Source: Ideonella_A sp963843805
GTDB taxonomy: Bacteria > Pseudomonadota > Gammaproteobacteria > Burkholderiales > Burkholderiaceae_C
Assembly: GCA_963843805.1 (NCBI GenBank)
Contig: CAWJLY010000009.1
Coordinates: 1,007,216-1,071,215, forward strand
DNA: 64,000 bases
Direction: 5' to 3'
Made by a program: the position numbers and the translations under genes. Below the pieces are notes generated by a model. It was not told the DNA's origin. It worked only from the letters and a program-made list of their open reading frames with translations, and searched no databases. This document shows positions 1 to 8,077 of this stretch, in pieces. Within the stretch, counting starts at the first letter, position 1. The number at the start of each line of letters is the position of its first letter.

Positions 1-84
1 TGAAATGCTTTTCGAACCCGGCAACTGCACACGACCGGCTGCGTGATGCAGCGGGGGCAGGTCGATGAAGGGGGTCTCGAACAT
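1..84 (-). CDS. aroA: 3-phosphoshikimate 1-carboxyvinyltransferase (EPSP synthase), N-terminal fragment
   Basis: Only the first 28 codons lie in the window; the gene runs off the left edge. Reading from an ATG seven bases after the tyrA stop, the peptide starts MFETPFIDLPPLHHAAGRV and reaches PGSKSIS. The LPGSKS(I/V)S motif near the N-terminus is the hallmark of EPSP synthase, where the Lys and Ser contact shikimate-3-phosphate and PEP. The enzyme joins shikimate-3-phosphate to PEP in the chorismate pathway. Its place directly after pheA and tyrA fits the usual betaproteobacterial order. The call rests on a short motif plus context, and nothing can be said about the rest of the gene. Confidence 0.78.
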   Translation of the reverse strand, partial: MFETPFIDLPPLHHAAGRVQLPGSKSIS

Positions 85-91
85 GTGCCGA

Positions 92-997
92 TCAGCGCCC
101 GGACCGCAACCGTGCGTTGGCGATGCTCCATTCGGTGCGGCCATCCGAGGCGGTTCGGATCAGCGTTTCGAGCGCTTGTCGGTCACCGGCCCGCGCGACA
201 TGTTCAAACGCGTCGAGGGCCTGGCGAAACCGCATCGATTGCTTCAAAACCTCTTCGCGATTGGTCCACAGGATGTCGCGCCAGACTTCCGGGTCACTGG
301 CGGCGATTCGAGTGAAGTCGCGAAAGCCAGGACCTGCCATCTGCAGATAATCGGCTCCAGCCGGCTGACCGAGCAGCGAGTTGAAATACGCGAACGCCAG
401 CAGGTGCGGCAGATGGCTGACGGCTGCAAAGGTGGCGTCGTGGTTGTCCGGTGTTGTGTGGCGCACCTCGGCACCGATCGCGGCCCACAGCGATTCGGCG
501 ATTTTCAACAGGCGCGGATCGCTCTGGCTGATCGGCGTCAAGAACACCTGACGATTGCGAAACAGCGTGGCCTCGGCATTCGATACGCCTGCCGACTCCT
601 TGCCGGCAATCGGATGCGCAGGAATGAAATTGCGCAGCCGCTCGTGCAGCACGCGGCGCGCGGCATCGACGATATCGCGTTTGGTACTGCCGACATCCAT
701 CAGCAACACGTCGGGCGACAGGGCGGGACGAATTTCACGCAACAACGCTTCGGCCGCTGCCACTGGAACCGCCAGCAGCACCAGATCGGCGCCAGCCACC
801 GCGCCGGCTGCCGAACTGGCTGCGCTGTCGATGACGCCACGGGCCTTCGCCGCGGCCAGACTGTCTGCCGAATTGGCAAATCCGACCACCTCTCCGACCA
901 GACCAGCGGCCCGCATCGCCATTGCGAACGAGCCGCCGATCAGGCCGCAACCGATCACGCAAAGTTTGTCGAATGAAAGGAGGGAAGATTCGGACAC
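92..997 (-). CDS. tyrA: Prephenate dehydrogenase (tyrosine biosynthesis)
   Basis: Cytosolic NAD(P)-dependent enzyme that converts prephenate to 4-hydroxyphenylpyruvate, the branch-point step to tyrosine. About 301 residues, a single-domain TyrA with no fused chorismate mutase. The N-terminal Rossmann motif VIGCGLIGGS lies at about residues 12-21. MDVGSTK and AHPIAGKESAG follow, the latter being the substrate-site HPIAG signature, then SHLPHLLAF in the helical dimerisation domain. The frame stays open upstream into pheA, so I take the GTG 32 bases after the pheA stop as the start; its ribosome-binding site is weak and the start is uncertain. It is third in the gyrA-DUF2059-pheA-tyrA-aroA row. 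Confidence 0.9.
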   Translation of the reverse strand: MSESSLLSFDKLCVIGCGLIGGSFAMAMRAAGLVGEVVGFANSADSLAAAKARGVIDSAASSAAGAVAGADLVLLAVPVAAAEALLREIRPALSPDVLLMDVGSTKRDIVDAARRVLHERLRNFIPAHPIAGKESAGVSNAEATLFRNRQVFLTPISQSDPRLLKIAESLWAAIGAEVRHTTPDNHDATFAAVSHLPHLLAFAYFNSLLGQPAGADYLQMAGPGFRDFTRIAASDPEVWRDILWTNREEVLKQSMRFRQALDAFEHVARAGDRQALETLIRTASDGRTEWSIANARLRSGR

Positions 998-1029
998 GGT
1001 CTGTTCGGGCGGCGGTGTGGCGTCAGGCT

Positions 1030-2127
1030 TCAATGGCTGTCGATCGGATAGGTGCCGAGTACTTTGAAAAACGCACAGGCTTCCCTCAACTCGCTGAGCG
1101 CGGAGCCGACATGTGGCTGGTCGGGATGGCCTTGGACGTCGATATAAAAGTAGTACTCCCATTGCCCCGACCGGGCCGGTCGGGATTCGAATCGCGTCAT
1201 CGATACCCCGTGCTGCTTCAATGGCACAAGCAGGTCGTGGACCGCACCCGGACGGTTCGCGACCGATACCACCAGGCTGGTGCAATCATTGCCCGAGGGC
1301 CCTGGACTCGGGTGTTTTTGCGGGTGCGCAACGATGGCGAAACGCGTCCGGTTATGGGCATCATCCTGCACGGCAGGCGCCACCACATGCAGGCCGAATT
1401 CACTGGCGGCCCGGGTGCTGGCCAACGCGGCCAGGCTGTTGTCGAGGCTGGCCAGCCGGGCGCCTTCCGCGTTGCTCGACACCGGCCGCCGCTCCGCCTG
1501 GGGCAAGTGGTGGCTGAGCCAGCCGTGGCATTGCGCCAGGGCCTGAGGATGGGCGCACACTGCGGCAATCGCATCAATCGAGTTGCTGCTGCGCAGCAGG
1601 TTGTGACGCACGTACAGGCTGGTCTCGCCGATGATGTTCAAGGGTGTGGTCAGAAACAGATCGAGCGAGCGCGTCACCACGCCCTCGCTCGAATTTTCGA
1701 CCGGCACGACGCCAAAATCGGCTGCTCCGGCACTGGTCTGCTGAAATACCTCGTCGGCATTCGCACACAAGACCTTGACGATCGACGAGCCGAAGAAGCC
1801 GAGCGCGGCCTCTTCGCTGAACGTGCCGGCCGGGCCCAGGTAGGCGACCCGGCTGGGTGTCTCGAGCGCTCGGCAGGCCGACATGATCTCGCGCCAGATC
1901 GGCGCCACGCTGTCGCGCAGCAAGGGGCCGCCATTGCGCTGCTTGAGGTTGTCGATCACCTGCGCTTCGCGTTCGGGGCGGAAAGCCACCGAGCCCTCCT
2001 TCTTTTTCAGCTCGCCGACGTCGTGCGCCAGACCGGCGCGCTGATTCAGCAGCGCCAGCAATTGAACGTCGACGGCGTCGATTTGTTGGCGCAGCACAAG
2101 CAGGGCAGGGTTGATGGGGGCGGCCAT
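1030..2127 (-). CDS. pheA: Bifunctional chorismate mutase / prephenate dehydratase (P-protein)
   Basis: Converts chorismate to prephenate and then to phenylpyruvate, the committed route to phenylalanine. From the ATG giving MAAPINPALLVLRQQIDAVD the protein is 365 residues, the normal P-protein size; the longer open frame would overlap the upstream gene and looks non-coding. An AroQ-type chorismate mutase domain (residues 1-88) is followed by the prephenate dehydratase domain from about 93 (AYLGPAGTFSEEAA) with the catalytic TRF at 261-263. A C-terminal ACT domain has NRPGAVHDLL (GALV-type site) near 291-300 and ESRP at 314-317, the phenylalanine-binding motifs, so feedback inhibition by phenylalanine is expected. 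Confidence 0.96.
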   Translation of the reverse strand: MAAPINPALLVLRQQIDAVDVQLLALLNQRAGLAHDVGELKKKEGSVAFRPEREAQVIDNLKQRNGGPLLRDSVAPIWREIMSACRALETPSRVAYLGPAGTFSEEAALGFFGSSIVKVLCANADEVFQQTSAGAADFGVVPVENSSEGVVTRSLDLFLTTPLNIIGETSLYVRHNLLRSSNSIDAIAAVCAHPQALAQCHGWLSHHLPQAERRPVSSNAEGARLASLDNSLAALASTRAASEFGLHVVAPAVQDDAHNRTRFAIVAHPQKHPSPGPSGNDCTSLVVSVANRPGAVHDLLVPLKQHGVSMTRFESRPARSGQWEYYFYIDVQGHPDQPHVGSALSELREACAFFKVLGTYPIDSH

Positions 2128-2164
2128 GGTCGGGTTCAGCAAGGGCGTGGGGCTTGGCGAACAA

Positions 2165-2797
2165 TCACTTGGTTGGAGGGGTCGGCGGTGGCGGGGTGGC
2201 CTTTGCTGCCGCCTTGCCGGCTGCCGGCAGCGCTGGCAATCCGAGTGTGTCGCGTATTTCCTGCTCAAGCGTCAGCAGTTTGGGATCGATCGTCGGTCGT
2301 GATTCGGCAACCAGCTTCTCGACGAAGCTGTCCTGAATCTGTGGCATCAGCTGCTGAAATTTGCGGCTGACCGGTGATTCGAGCCAATTGACCAGTTGAT
2401 TCAACTCGTCTTCGCTGAATTTCGATTCGAGTTCAGCGCCCAGCACGAGCGGTGCCAACTTGATCGCACGGGCTTGCACTACCGGTCCTGCCGCGTCGAC
2501 ATACTTCTTGACGCTGTCCTGGACACGCTTGCTGGCGGCGTCTCGCTTGTCGACCGGTACGCGTTTTTGCATCGCCTGGCCGGCATCCTGCAGCATCAGT
2601 GCAGCCGGGCGCTCGACCAGACCCTGGGCAATCGAGACGATTCCCGGCATCTGCAACTGCAGTACGCGGGCCGCCAGTTCCTTCTTCGACGCCGGTGCTG
2701 TCTGTGCAAGCAGCGGTTGTGGTGCATACAGCGCCGCCACAGCACCGGCAAGCAGCCAACGTGCGTGGGGCGAGCCCGATTTACGCTGGGTATGCAT
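2165..2797 (-). CDS. DUF2059 domain periplasmic protein
   Basis: 210-residue protein of unknown function. The N-terminus has a basic stretch, a hydrophobic core (WLLAGAVAALYAPQPLLA) and a likely signal-peptidase site near AQTA, so it is probably exported to the periplasm. The body is helical, with the DUF2059-type segment LGAELESKFSEDELNQLVNW followed by ESPVSRKFQQLMPQ. The C-terminus is a Pro/Thr/Lys tail. The start codon overlaps the gyrA stop by one base (TGATG), so translation is probably coupled to gyrA. A DUF2059 gene next to gyrA recurs in Burkholderiales, but I know of no established role. Confidence 0.8.
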   Translation of the reverse strand: MHTQRKSGSPHARWLLAGAVAALYAPQPLLAQTAPASKKELAARVLQLQMPGIVSIAQGLVERPAALMLQDAGQAMQKRVPVDKRDAASKRVQDSVKKYVDAAGPVVQARAIKLAPLVLGAELESKFSEDELNQLVNWLESPVSRKFQQLMPQIQDSFVEKLVAESRPTIDPKLLTLEQEIRDTLGLPALPAAGKAAAKATPPPPTPPTK

Positions 2798-5442
2798 CAG
2801 TCAGTCCCGGCAGCGTCGCTGTCTTCCTCGTCGGAGTCGGCATCGGCGACAACCTCCGGATTGGCGTCGTTCTCGACGATTCGTTGCAGCCCGATCAACT
2901 TCGATTTGGCATCCAGCGCGATCAGCGTCACGCCCTGAGTCGCGCGGCCGAGTTCGCGGATCTCGGATACCCGCGTGCGCACCAGCACGCCCTTGTCGGT
3001 GATCAACATGATCTCGTCATCGGGGCGCACCAGGGTGGCGGCGACCACCTTGCCATTGCGCTCGGTCTGCTGGATCGCGATCATGCCCTTGGTGCCACGG
3101 CCGTGGCGGGTGTATTCGGTGATGCTGGTGCGTTTGCCGAATCCGTTTTCGGTCGCTGTCAACACGCTTTGCGCCTCGTCTTCGGCCACCAGCATGGCAA
3201 TCACGCCCTGGCCTTCGTCGAGATTCATGCCGCGAACACCGCGTGCATTGCGGCCCATCGGCCGAACATCTTCCTCGTCGAAACGCACCGCCTTGCCGCT
3301 GTCGGAGAACAGCATCACGTCGTGTTGCCCGTCGGTCAGTGCGGCGCCGATCAGAAAGTCGCCGTCATCGAGGTCGACCGCAATGATGCCGGCCTTGCGC
3401 GGATTGCTGAACTCGGTGAGTGCGGTCTTCTTGACCACGCCCTGGCCGCTGGCCATGAAAACGAAGCGGTTGTCGGGGAAGGTTCGTGCATCGCCAGTCA
3501 ATGGCAGCACCACGTTGACCTTCTCGCCCGGTTGCAGCGGAAACATGTTGACGATCGGCTTGCCGCGCGAATTGCGCGAGCCCTGCGGCACCTCCCACAC
3601 CTTCAACCAGTAGACACGGCCCTTGTTGGTGAAACACAGGATGTAGTCGTGTGTATTGGCGATGAACAACTCGTCGATCCAGTCGTCTTCCTTGGTCTGC
3701 GTCGCCTGCTTGCCGCGGCCGCCGCGCTTTTGCGCCCGGTATTCGGCCACTGGCTGACTCTTGATATAGCCGGTGTGCGACAAGGTGACGACCATGTCGG
3801 TCGGCGTGATCAGGTCCTCGGTGCCCAGATCGAGGGCGTTCTGCACGATCTCGCTGCGCCGCGCGCCGAGTTTGGTCTGGCCGAACTCCTGCTTGATCGC
3901 CGCCAGTTCGTCGGAAATGATGGTGGTCACCCGCAACGGTGTGGCCAGGATGTCGAGCAGATCGGCAATCACCGCCATCACATCCTTGTATTCACCCAGA
4001 ATCTTGTCCTGCTCGAGCCCGGTCAGGCGTTGCAGTCGCATCTGCAGGATCTCGCTGGCCTGGTTGTCGCTGAGGCGATACAGGCCGTCTTCCTGAAGGC
4101 CGAAGCTGGCATGCAGGCCTTCCGGACGGAACGCGGCCCGCCCGCCGGGTGTCTGGCCTTCGGCGCGGGCCAGCATCTCGCGCACCATCGACGAATCCCA
4201 GCTCTTGCTCATCAGTGCGGCTTTGGCCACCGGCGGCGTCGGCGAACTCTTGATGGTTGCGATGAACTCGTCGATATTGGCGAGTGCGACCGCCAGGCCT
4301 TCCAGCACATGGCCGCGCTCGCGCGCCTTGCGCAACTCGAACACCGTGCGGCGGGTGACGACTTCGCGGCGGTGCTCCAGAAAGATCGCGATCAGATCTT
4401 TCAGGTTGCACAGCTTGGGCTGGTTGTCGATCAGCGCCACCATGTTCATGCCGAAGGTGTCCTGCAGTTGCGTCTGCTTGTACAGGTTGTTCAGCACCAC
4501 CTCGGGCACTTCGCCGCGCTTGAGCTCGATCACCACCCGCATGCCCGACTTGTCGGACTCATCCTGGATGTGGCTGATGCCTTCGAGCTTTTTTTCGTGC
4601 ACCAGCTCGGCCATGCGCTCGAGCAGGTTCTTCTTGTTCACCTGATAAGGAATCTCGTCGACGATGATCGCCTGGCGCTGGCCACGGTCGATATCCTCGA
4701 AATGCGCCTTTGCGCGCATCACCACGCGGCCGCGCCCGGTGCGGTAGCCGTCGCGCACGCCCGAAGTGCCATAGATGATGCCGGCGGTCGGGAAGTCGGG
4801 TGCCGGCACGATCTCGATCAGTTCGTCGATCGTCGCGTCCGGGTTCTTCAATAGATGCTGGCAGGCGTCGATCACCTCGTTCAGGTTGTGCGGCGGGATA
4901 TTGGTCGCCATTCCGACCGCGATTCCGCCTGATCCATTGACGAGCAGGTTCGGCAGCCGCGACGGCATCACCAGCGGCTCTTTTTCGCTGCCGTCGTAGT
5001 TCGGCCCGAAATCGACCGTTTCCTTGTCGAGGTCGGCCAGCATCTCGTGGGCGATTTTCGACAGGCGGATCTCGGTGTAACGCATGGCGGCGGCGTTGTC
5101 GCCGTCGACCGAGCCGAAATTGCCCTGCCCATCGACCAGCATGTGGCGCATCGAAAAATCCTGCGCCATCCGCACGATGGTGTCGTAGACCGACTGGTCC
5201 CCGTGCGGGTGATATTTGCCGATCACGTCACCAACAATACGGGCCGATTTCTTGTAGGGTCGGTTCCAGTCGTTGTTCAACTCGTGCATGGCGAACAAGG
5301 CCCGACGGTGCACCGGCTTCAGCCCATCCCGGGCGTCCGGAAGTGCACGGCCGACGATCACGCTCATCGCATAATCAAGATAGGAGCGGCGCATCTCCTC
5401 TTCGAGGCTGATCGGCAGCGTTTCTTTTGCGAACTGTGTCAT
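2797..5442 (-). CDS. gyrA: DNA gyrase subunit A
   Basis: Breakage-reunion subunit of the type II topoisomerase that introduces negative supercoils using GyrB-driven ATP hydrolysis. It is 881 residues and intact. The catalytic tyrosine is Y122 in RYTEIRLSK. The N-terminus (LEEEMRRSYLDYAMSVIVGR) and the region around HPHGDQSVYDTIV align with E. coli GyrA without gaps, so the numbering is the same. The GyrA box reads QKRGGRGK instead of QRRGGKG. The C-terminal beta-pinwheel ends in an acidic tail (DSDEEDSDAAGTD). Residue 83, usually Ser or Thr and the main quinolone contact, is Gln here. The gene is divergent from ompA. A TAGAAT hexamer 55 bases upstream of the start is a possible -10. Confidence 0.98.
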   Translation of the reverse strand: MTQFAKETLPISLEEEMRRSYLDYAMSVIVGRALPDARDGLKPVHRRALFAMHELNNDWNRPYKKSARIVGDVIGKYHPHGDQSVYDTIVRMAQDFSMRHMLVDGQGNFGSVDGDNAAAMRYTEIRLSKIAHEMLADLDKETVDFGPNYDGSEKEPLVMPSRLPNLLVNGSGGIAVGMATNIPPHNLNEVIDACQHLLKNPDATIDELIEIVPAPDFPTAGIIYGTSGVRDGYRTGRGRVVMRAKAHFEDIDRGQRQAIIVDEIPYQVNKKNLLERMAELVHEKKLEGISHIQDESDKSGMRVVIELKRGEVPEVVLNNLYKQTQLQDTFGMNMVALIDNQPKLCNLKDLIAIFLEHRREVVTRRTVFELRKARERGHVLEGLAVALANIDEFIATIKSSPTPPVAKAALMSKSWDSSMVREMLARAEGQTPGGRAAFRPEGLHASFGLQEDGLYRLSDNQASEILQMRLQRLTGLEQDKILGEYKDVMAVIADLLDILATPLRVTTIISDELAAIKQEFGQTKLGARRSEIVQNALDLGTEDLITPTDMVVTLSHTGYIKSQPVAEYRAQKRGGRGKQATQTKEDDWIDELFIANTHDYILCFTNKGRVYWLKVWEVPQGSRNSRGKPIVNMFPLQPGEKVNVVLPLTGDARTFPDNRFVFMASGQGVVKKTALTEFSNPRKAGIIAVDLDDGDFLIGAALTDGQHDVMLFSDSGKAVRFDEEDVRPMGRNARGVRGMNLDEGQGVIAMLVAEDEAQSVLTATENGFGKRTSITEYTRHGRGTKGMIAIQQTERNGKVVAATLVRPDDEIMLITDKGVLVRTRVSEIRELGRATQGVTLIALDAKSKLIGLQRIVENDANPEVVADADSDEEDSDAAGTD

Positions 5443-5520
5443 TCCGGTGCGGCCCCATCACATCACGCGACAGGGCTCTGAAGGGCCAAGCCGCTGATTC
5501 TAAGGTGGCGGTGGTTGTCG

Positions 5521-5542
5521 CATTGACGCAACATTGACGCAA
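5521..5542. repeat. Perfect 11-bp tandem repeat in the gyrA-ompA divergent region
   Basis: The unit CATTGACGCAA occurs twice head to tail, so equivalent bases are one helical turn apart. A related TTCACGCAAA follows about 30 bases further on. The repeat lies between gyrA (minus) and ompA (plus), upstream of a possible gyrA -10 (TAGAAT read on the minus strand at 5502-5497). Such spacing fits a protein-binding operator, but no known regulator site is recognised. Nothing else is evident in the 260-base gap apart from the ompA leader. Confidence 0.45.
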
Positions 5543-5702
5543 GCTGGGCCGGCCGAGGCTTGCGAAATCGGGTTCACGCAAAGCCCTATGGCACAATCTG
5601 GCGAGTGGTAAGCACCTGCGAAAGCATGGGTTTGCCAGTATTTTCCGGATCCTGTTCGGACGTTTTGCAGAACCTACTGCGCTTTCCCTCGAGAGGAGAA
5701 CC

Positions 5703-6401
5703 ATGAAGAAACTGAACAATGTGGCGTCGATCTTCGCAACCGCTGCTCTCGCCGTTGCCAGCTCGGGCGCCTTCGCCCAAGCAAAGACGATTGATAACTG
5801 GCTGAATCCAAACGGCCTCGTCTGGAAAAACGGCACCAATGAGCTTTGCTGGCGCGATTCGTTCTGGACGCCCGCTACCGCGGCCGAAGGTTGCGATGGC
5901 GCTCTGAAGCCGGCAATGCCCGCCGCACCGGCTCCGATGCCTGCTCCGGCAGCTCCGGCTCCTGCTCCGGCTCCTGGCGCTCCCCCGGCTGCCGCACCGC
6001 CTGCTGCGCCACCGGCGGCGCCGCCTGTTGTCGTCGTGCCGACCAGCGAGAAAGTCACTTTCGCCGCCGACGCCTTCTTCGACTTCGACAAGTCGGTGTT
6101 GAAGCCGGAAGGTCGCGCCAAGCTCGACGATCTGGTCAGCAAGATGTCTGGCATCAACCTCGAGGTCATCATTGCGGTTGGCCACACCGACTACATCGGC
6201 AGCGACGCCTACAACCAGCGTCTGTCGATTCGTCGTGCCGAAGCCGTCAAGGCCTATCTGGTGGGCAAGGGTGTCGAGAAGAACCGGGTCTACACCGAAG
6301 GCAAGGGCGAAAAGCAGCCGATCGCCGACAACAAGACCGCCGAAGGCCGCGCGAAGAATCGCCGCGTGGAAATCGAAGTCGTCGGGACACGCAGCCGCTA
6401 A
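5703..6401 (+). CDS. ompA: OmpA-family outer membrane / peptidoglycan-binding protein
   Basis: 232-residue outer-membrane protein that tethers the outer membrane to peptidoglycan. The ATG is preceded by GAGAGGAGAA, a strong ribosome-binding site. A signal peptide ends at GAFAQA. A short N-terminal segment contains NGTNELCWRDSFWTPATA and a second Cys (possible disulfide), typical of Burkholderiales OmpA. A Pro/Ala linker (about residues 70-112) leads to the OmpA C-terminal domain (about 118-230) with FFDFDKSVLKPEGRAKLD, GHTDYIGSDAYNQRLS and the RAKNRRVEI end, the diaminopimelate-binding fold. There is no eight-stranded E. coli-type barrel. The gene is monocistronic with its own terminator and divergent from gyrA. 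Confidence 0.92.
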   Translation: MKKLNNVASIFATAALAVASSGAFAQAKTIDNWLNPNGLVWKNGTNELCWRDSFWTPATAAEGCDGALKPAMPAAPAPMPAPAAPAPAPAPGAPPAAAPPAAPPAAPPVVVVPTSEKVTFAADAFFDFDKSVLKPEGRAKLDDLVSKMSGINLEVIIAVGHTDYIGSDAYNQRLSIRRAEAVKAYLVGKGVEKNRVYTEGKGEKQPIADNKTAEGRAKNRRVEIEVVGTRSR

Positions 6402-6430
6402 GCCCGCGTTTCGTTCTCGACGGACCTCTA

Positions 6431-6454
6431 AACCCCGCTTCGGCGGGGTTTTTT
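6431..6454 (+). terminator. Intrinsic terminator of ompA
   Basis: Perfect 8-bp stem AACCCCGC / GCGGGGTT closed by a stable TTCG tetraloop and followed by a run of T. It sits 29 bases after the ompA stop and has the classical Rho-independent form. Confidence 0.9.
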
Positions 6455-6629
6455 ATTGGTGCGTCGGCTGTCGGCGATCGATTGCGGGTGTTGATTCGGA
6501 GCTGGTCGAGCAAGCGCATCGGCAGCAAGCTACGCTCGGCTGTCGGCGATCGGCCCGCTATCAGGAATGAGGCGGATCATTTTCGTGCGCTGTCAGTGCG
6601 ATGGCGAATTTGAGAAAGCGGAGGACAGT

Positions 6630-8006
6630 GTGGCCGATCTGGAAGTCGACTTGATGGTGCTGGGAGCCGGGAGCGGCGGTGTGCGAGCGGCTCGCCTGGC
6701 CGCGCAGTGCGGGGCGACGGTGGCGGTCGCCGAAATGGCGGCCACCGGCGGCACATGTGTCAATGTCGGATGCATCCCGAAAAAGCTGTACAGCATCGCG
6801 GCGCACTATGCGGAGGCGTTTGAAGAGGCGCCGGGCTTCGGATGGCCGGCAAGCAACTATCGGCTCGACTGGTCATTGCTCAAATCACGCCGGGCAGCGG
6901 AGATCGCTCGCCTCAACCGGGTCTATGAAAGTCTGCTCGAGGGGTCCGGCGTCGCGCTGCTGCGTGGCCGGGCTCGGATGCTGTCGGCAACCGAGATCGA
7001 AATCGCGTCGGCTGACGACGGGTCGACCACGATCGTCAAGGCACAACACGTGCTGGTGGCGACCGGCGGCCATCCGATCCACCTGGCGATTCCGGGTAGT
7101 GACCGGGCGGTGGTATCCGATCAGATGTTCGATCTGGCTGCATTCCCGCAGCGGCTGACCGTGGTCGGGGGGGGGTATATCGCCTGCGAAATGGCCTCGA
7201 TCTTTCACGGTCTCGGTGCGCAGGTGACCCAGTTGATCCGAGGCGAGACCCTGCTGCGCGGATTCGATGCCGACATCGGACGCTTTCTGGCCATCGAAAT
7301 GCAGAAAAAGGGCGTGGAGCTTTGTTTTGGTCGCAAGCCGACAGCGATCGGACATAGCGATGACGGCCTGTTTGTGCATGTCGATGATGGCAGCATGATT
7401 GACGCCGATACCGTGCTGATGGCAACCGGGCGCGGGCCCAATACCCATGGCCTGGGCTTGGCCGAAATCGGTGTCGATCTGCGTGCCAATGGGTCTGTGA
7501 AGGTGGACGAGCGTGGTGCCAGCAACTTGCCATCGATCCACGCCGTTGGCGACGTGACCGACGGCCCGCAGCTGACCCCGGTTGCACTGGCACAGGCCGG
7601 CGTGGTGGTCGATCGGCTGTTCGGCGCTGGCAGCCGAAGCTTCGATCCGACACTGATTCCGACAGCGGTTTTTACCCATCCCAACGTCGGCACGATCGGG
7701 CTTTCTGAAGAAGCGGCACGCCAGCTGTACGGTCGCCTGCGTATCTTTCGCAGCGAATTCAGGCCGCTCAAGCACACCTTGTCGGGCAGCGACGAGCGCA
7801 GCATGATGAAGCTTGTCGTCGATGCGGCGAGCGACAAGGTGGTGGGCCTTCACATGGTGGGCGCCGAAGCGGGTGAAATCGTGCAAGGCTTCGCCGTGGC
7901 GATGGGAATGGGTGCAAGCAAGGCACAGTTCGACTCCACGCTCGGAATCCATCCGACGATGGCCGAGGAACTGGTGACGATGAGAACTCCGGTGTCGACC
8001 GACTGA
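6630..8006 (+). CDS. gor: Glutathione-disulfide reductase
   Basis: FAD/NADPH flavoenzyme that keeps glutathione reduced in the cytosol. From the GTG chosen here it is 458 residues. GGAGGAC lies 4-10 bases upstream, and the start matches the family N-terminus (VADLEVDLMVLGAGSGG, the FAD-binding motif). The redox pair is in GTCVNVGCIPKK. The second Rossmann motif is VVGGGYIACEMASIF, followed by IRGETLLRGFD, whose arginine pattern indicates NADPH. The C-terminus has the active-site HPTMAEELV. The longer open frame from an upstream TTG would add residues unlike the family. It is transcribed alone after the ompA terminator and converges with the next gene. Confidence 0.93.
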   Translation: MADLEVDLMVLGAGSGGVRAARLAAQCGATVAVAEMAATGGTCVNVGCIPKKLYSIAAHYAEAFEEAPGFGWPASNYRLDWSLLKSRRAAEIARLNRVYESLLEGSGVALLRGRARMLSATEIEIASADDGSTTIVKAQHVLVATGGHPIHLAIPGSDRAVVSDQMFDLAAFPQRLTVVGGGYIACEMASIFHGLGAQVTQLIRGETLLRGFDADIGRFLAIEMQKKGVELCFGRKPTAIGHSDDGLFVHVDDGSMIDADTVLMATGRGPNTHGLGLAEIGVDLRANGSVKVDERGASNLPSIHAVGDVTDGPQLTPVALAQAGVVVDRLFGAGSRSFDPTLIPTAVFTHPNVGTIGLSEEAARQLYGRLRIFRSEFRPLKHTLSGSDERSMMKLVVDAASDKVVGLHMVGAEAGEIVQGFAVAMGMGASKAQFDSTLGIHPTMAEELVTMRTPVSTD

Positions 8007-8077
8007 CCAGATGGTCGCGCGTCGGACGATCGCCGCATGAATGGGCCTGCCGCGAGCGACGGGTCGGTGTTGTCCTG

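Noticed and set aside
2599..4854. A 751-codon open frame on the plus strand opposite gyrA.
   Set aside because: It is the complement of conserved GyrA codons; high GC keeps antisense frames open. The peptide is His/Ala/Leu-rich, with no family features or ribosome-binding site.
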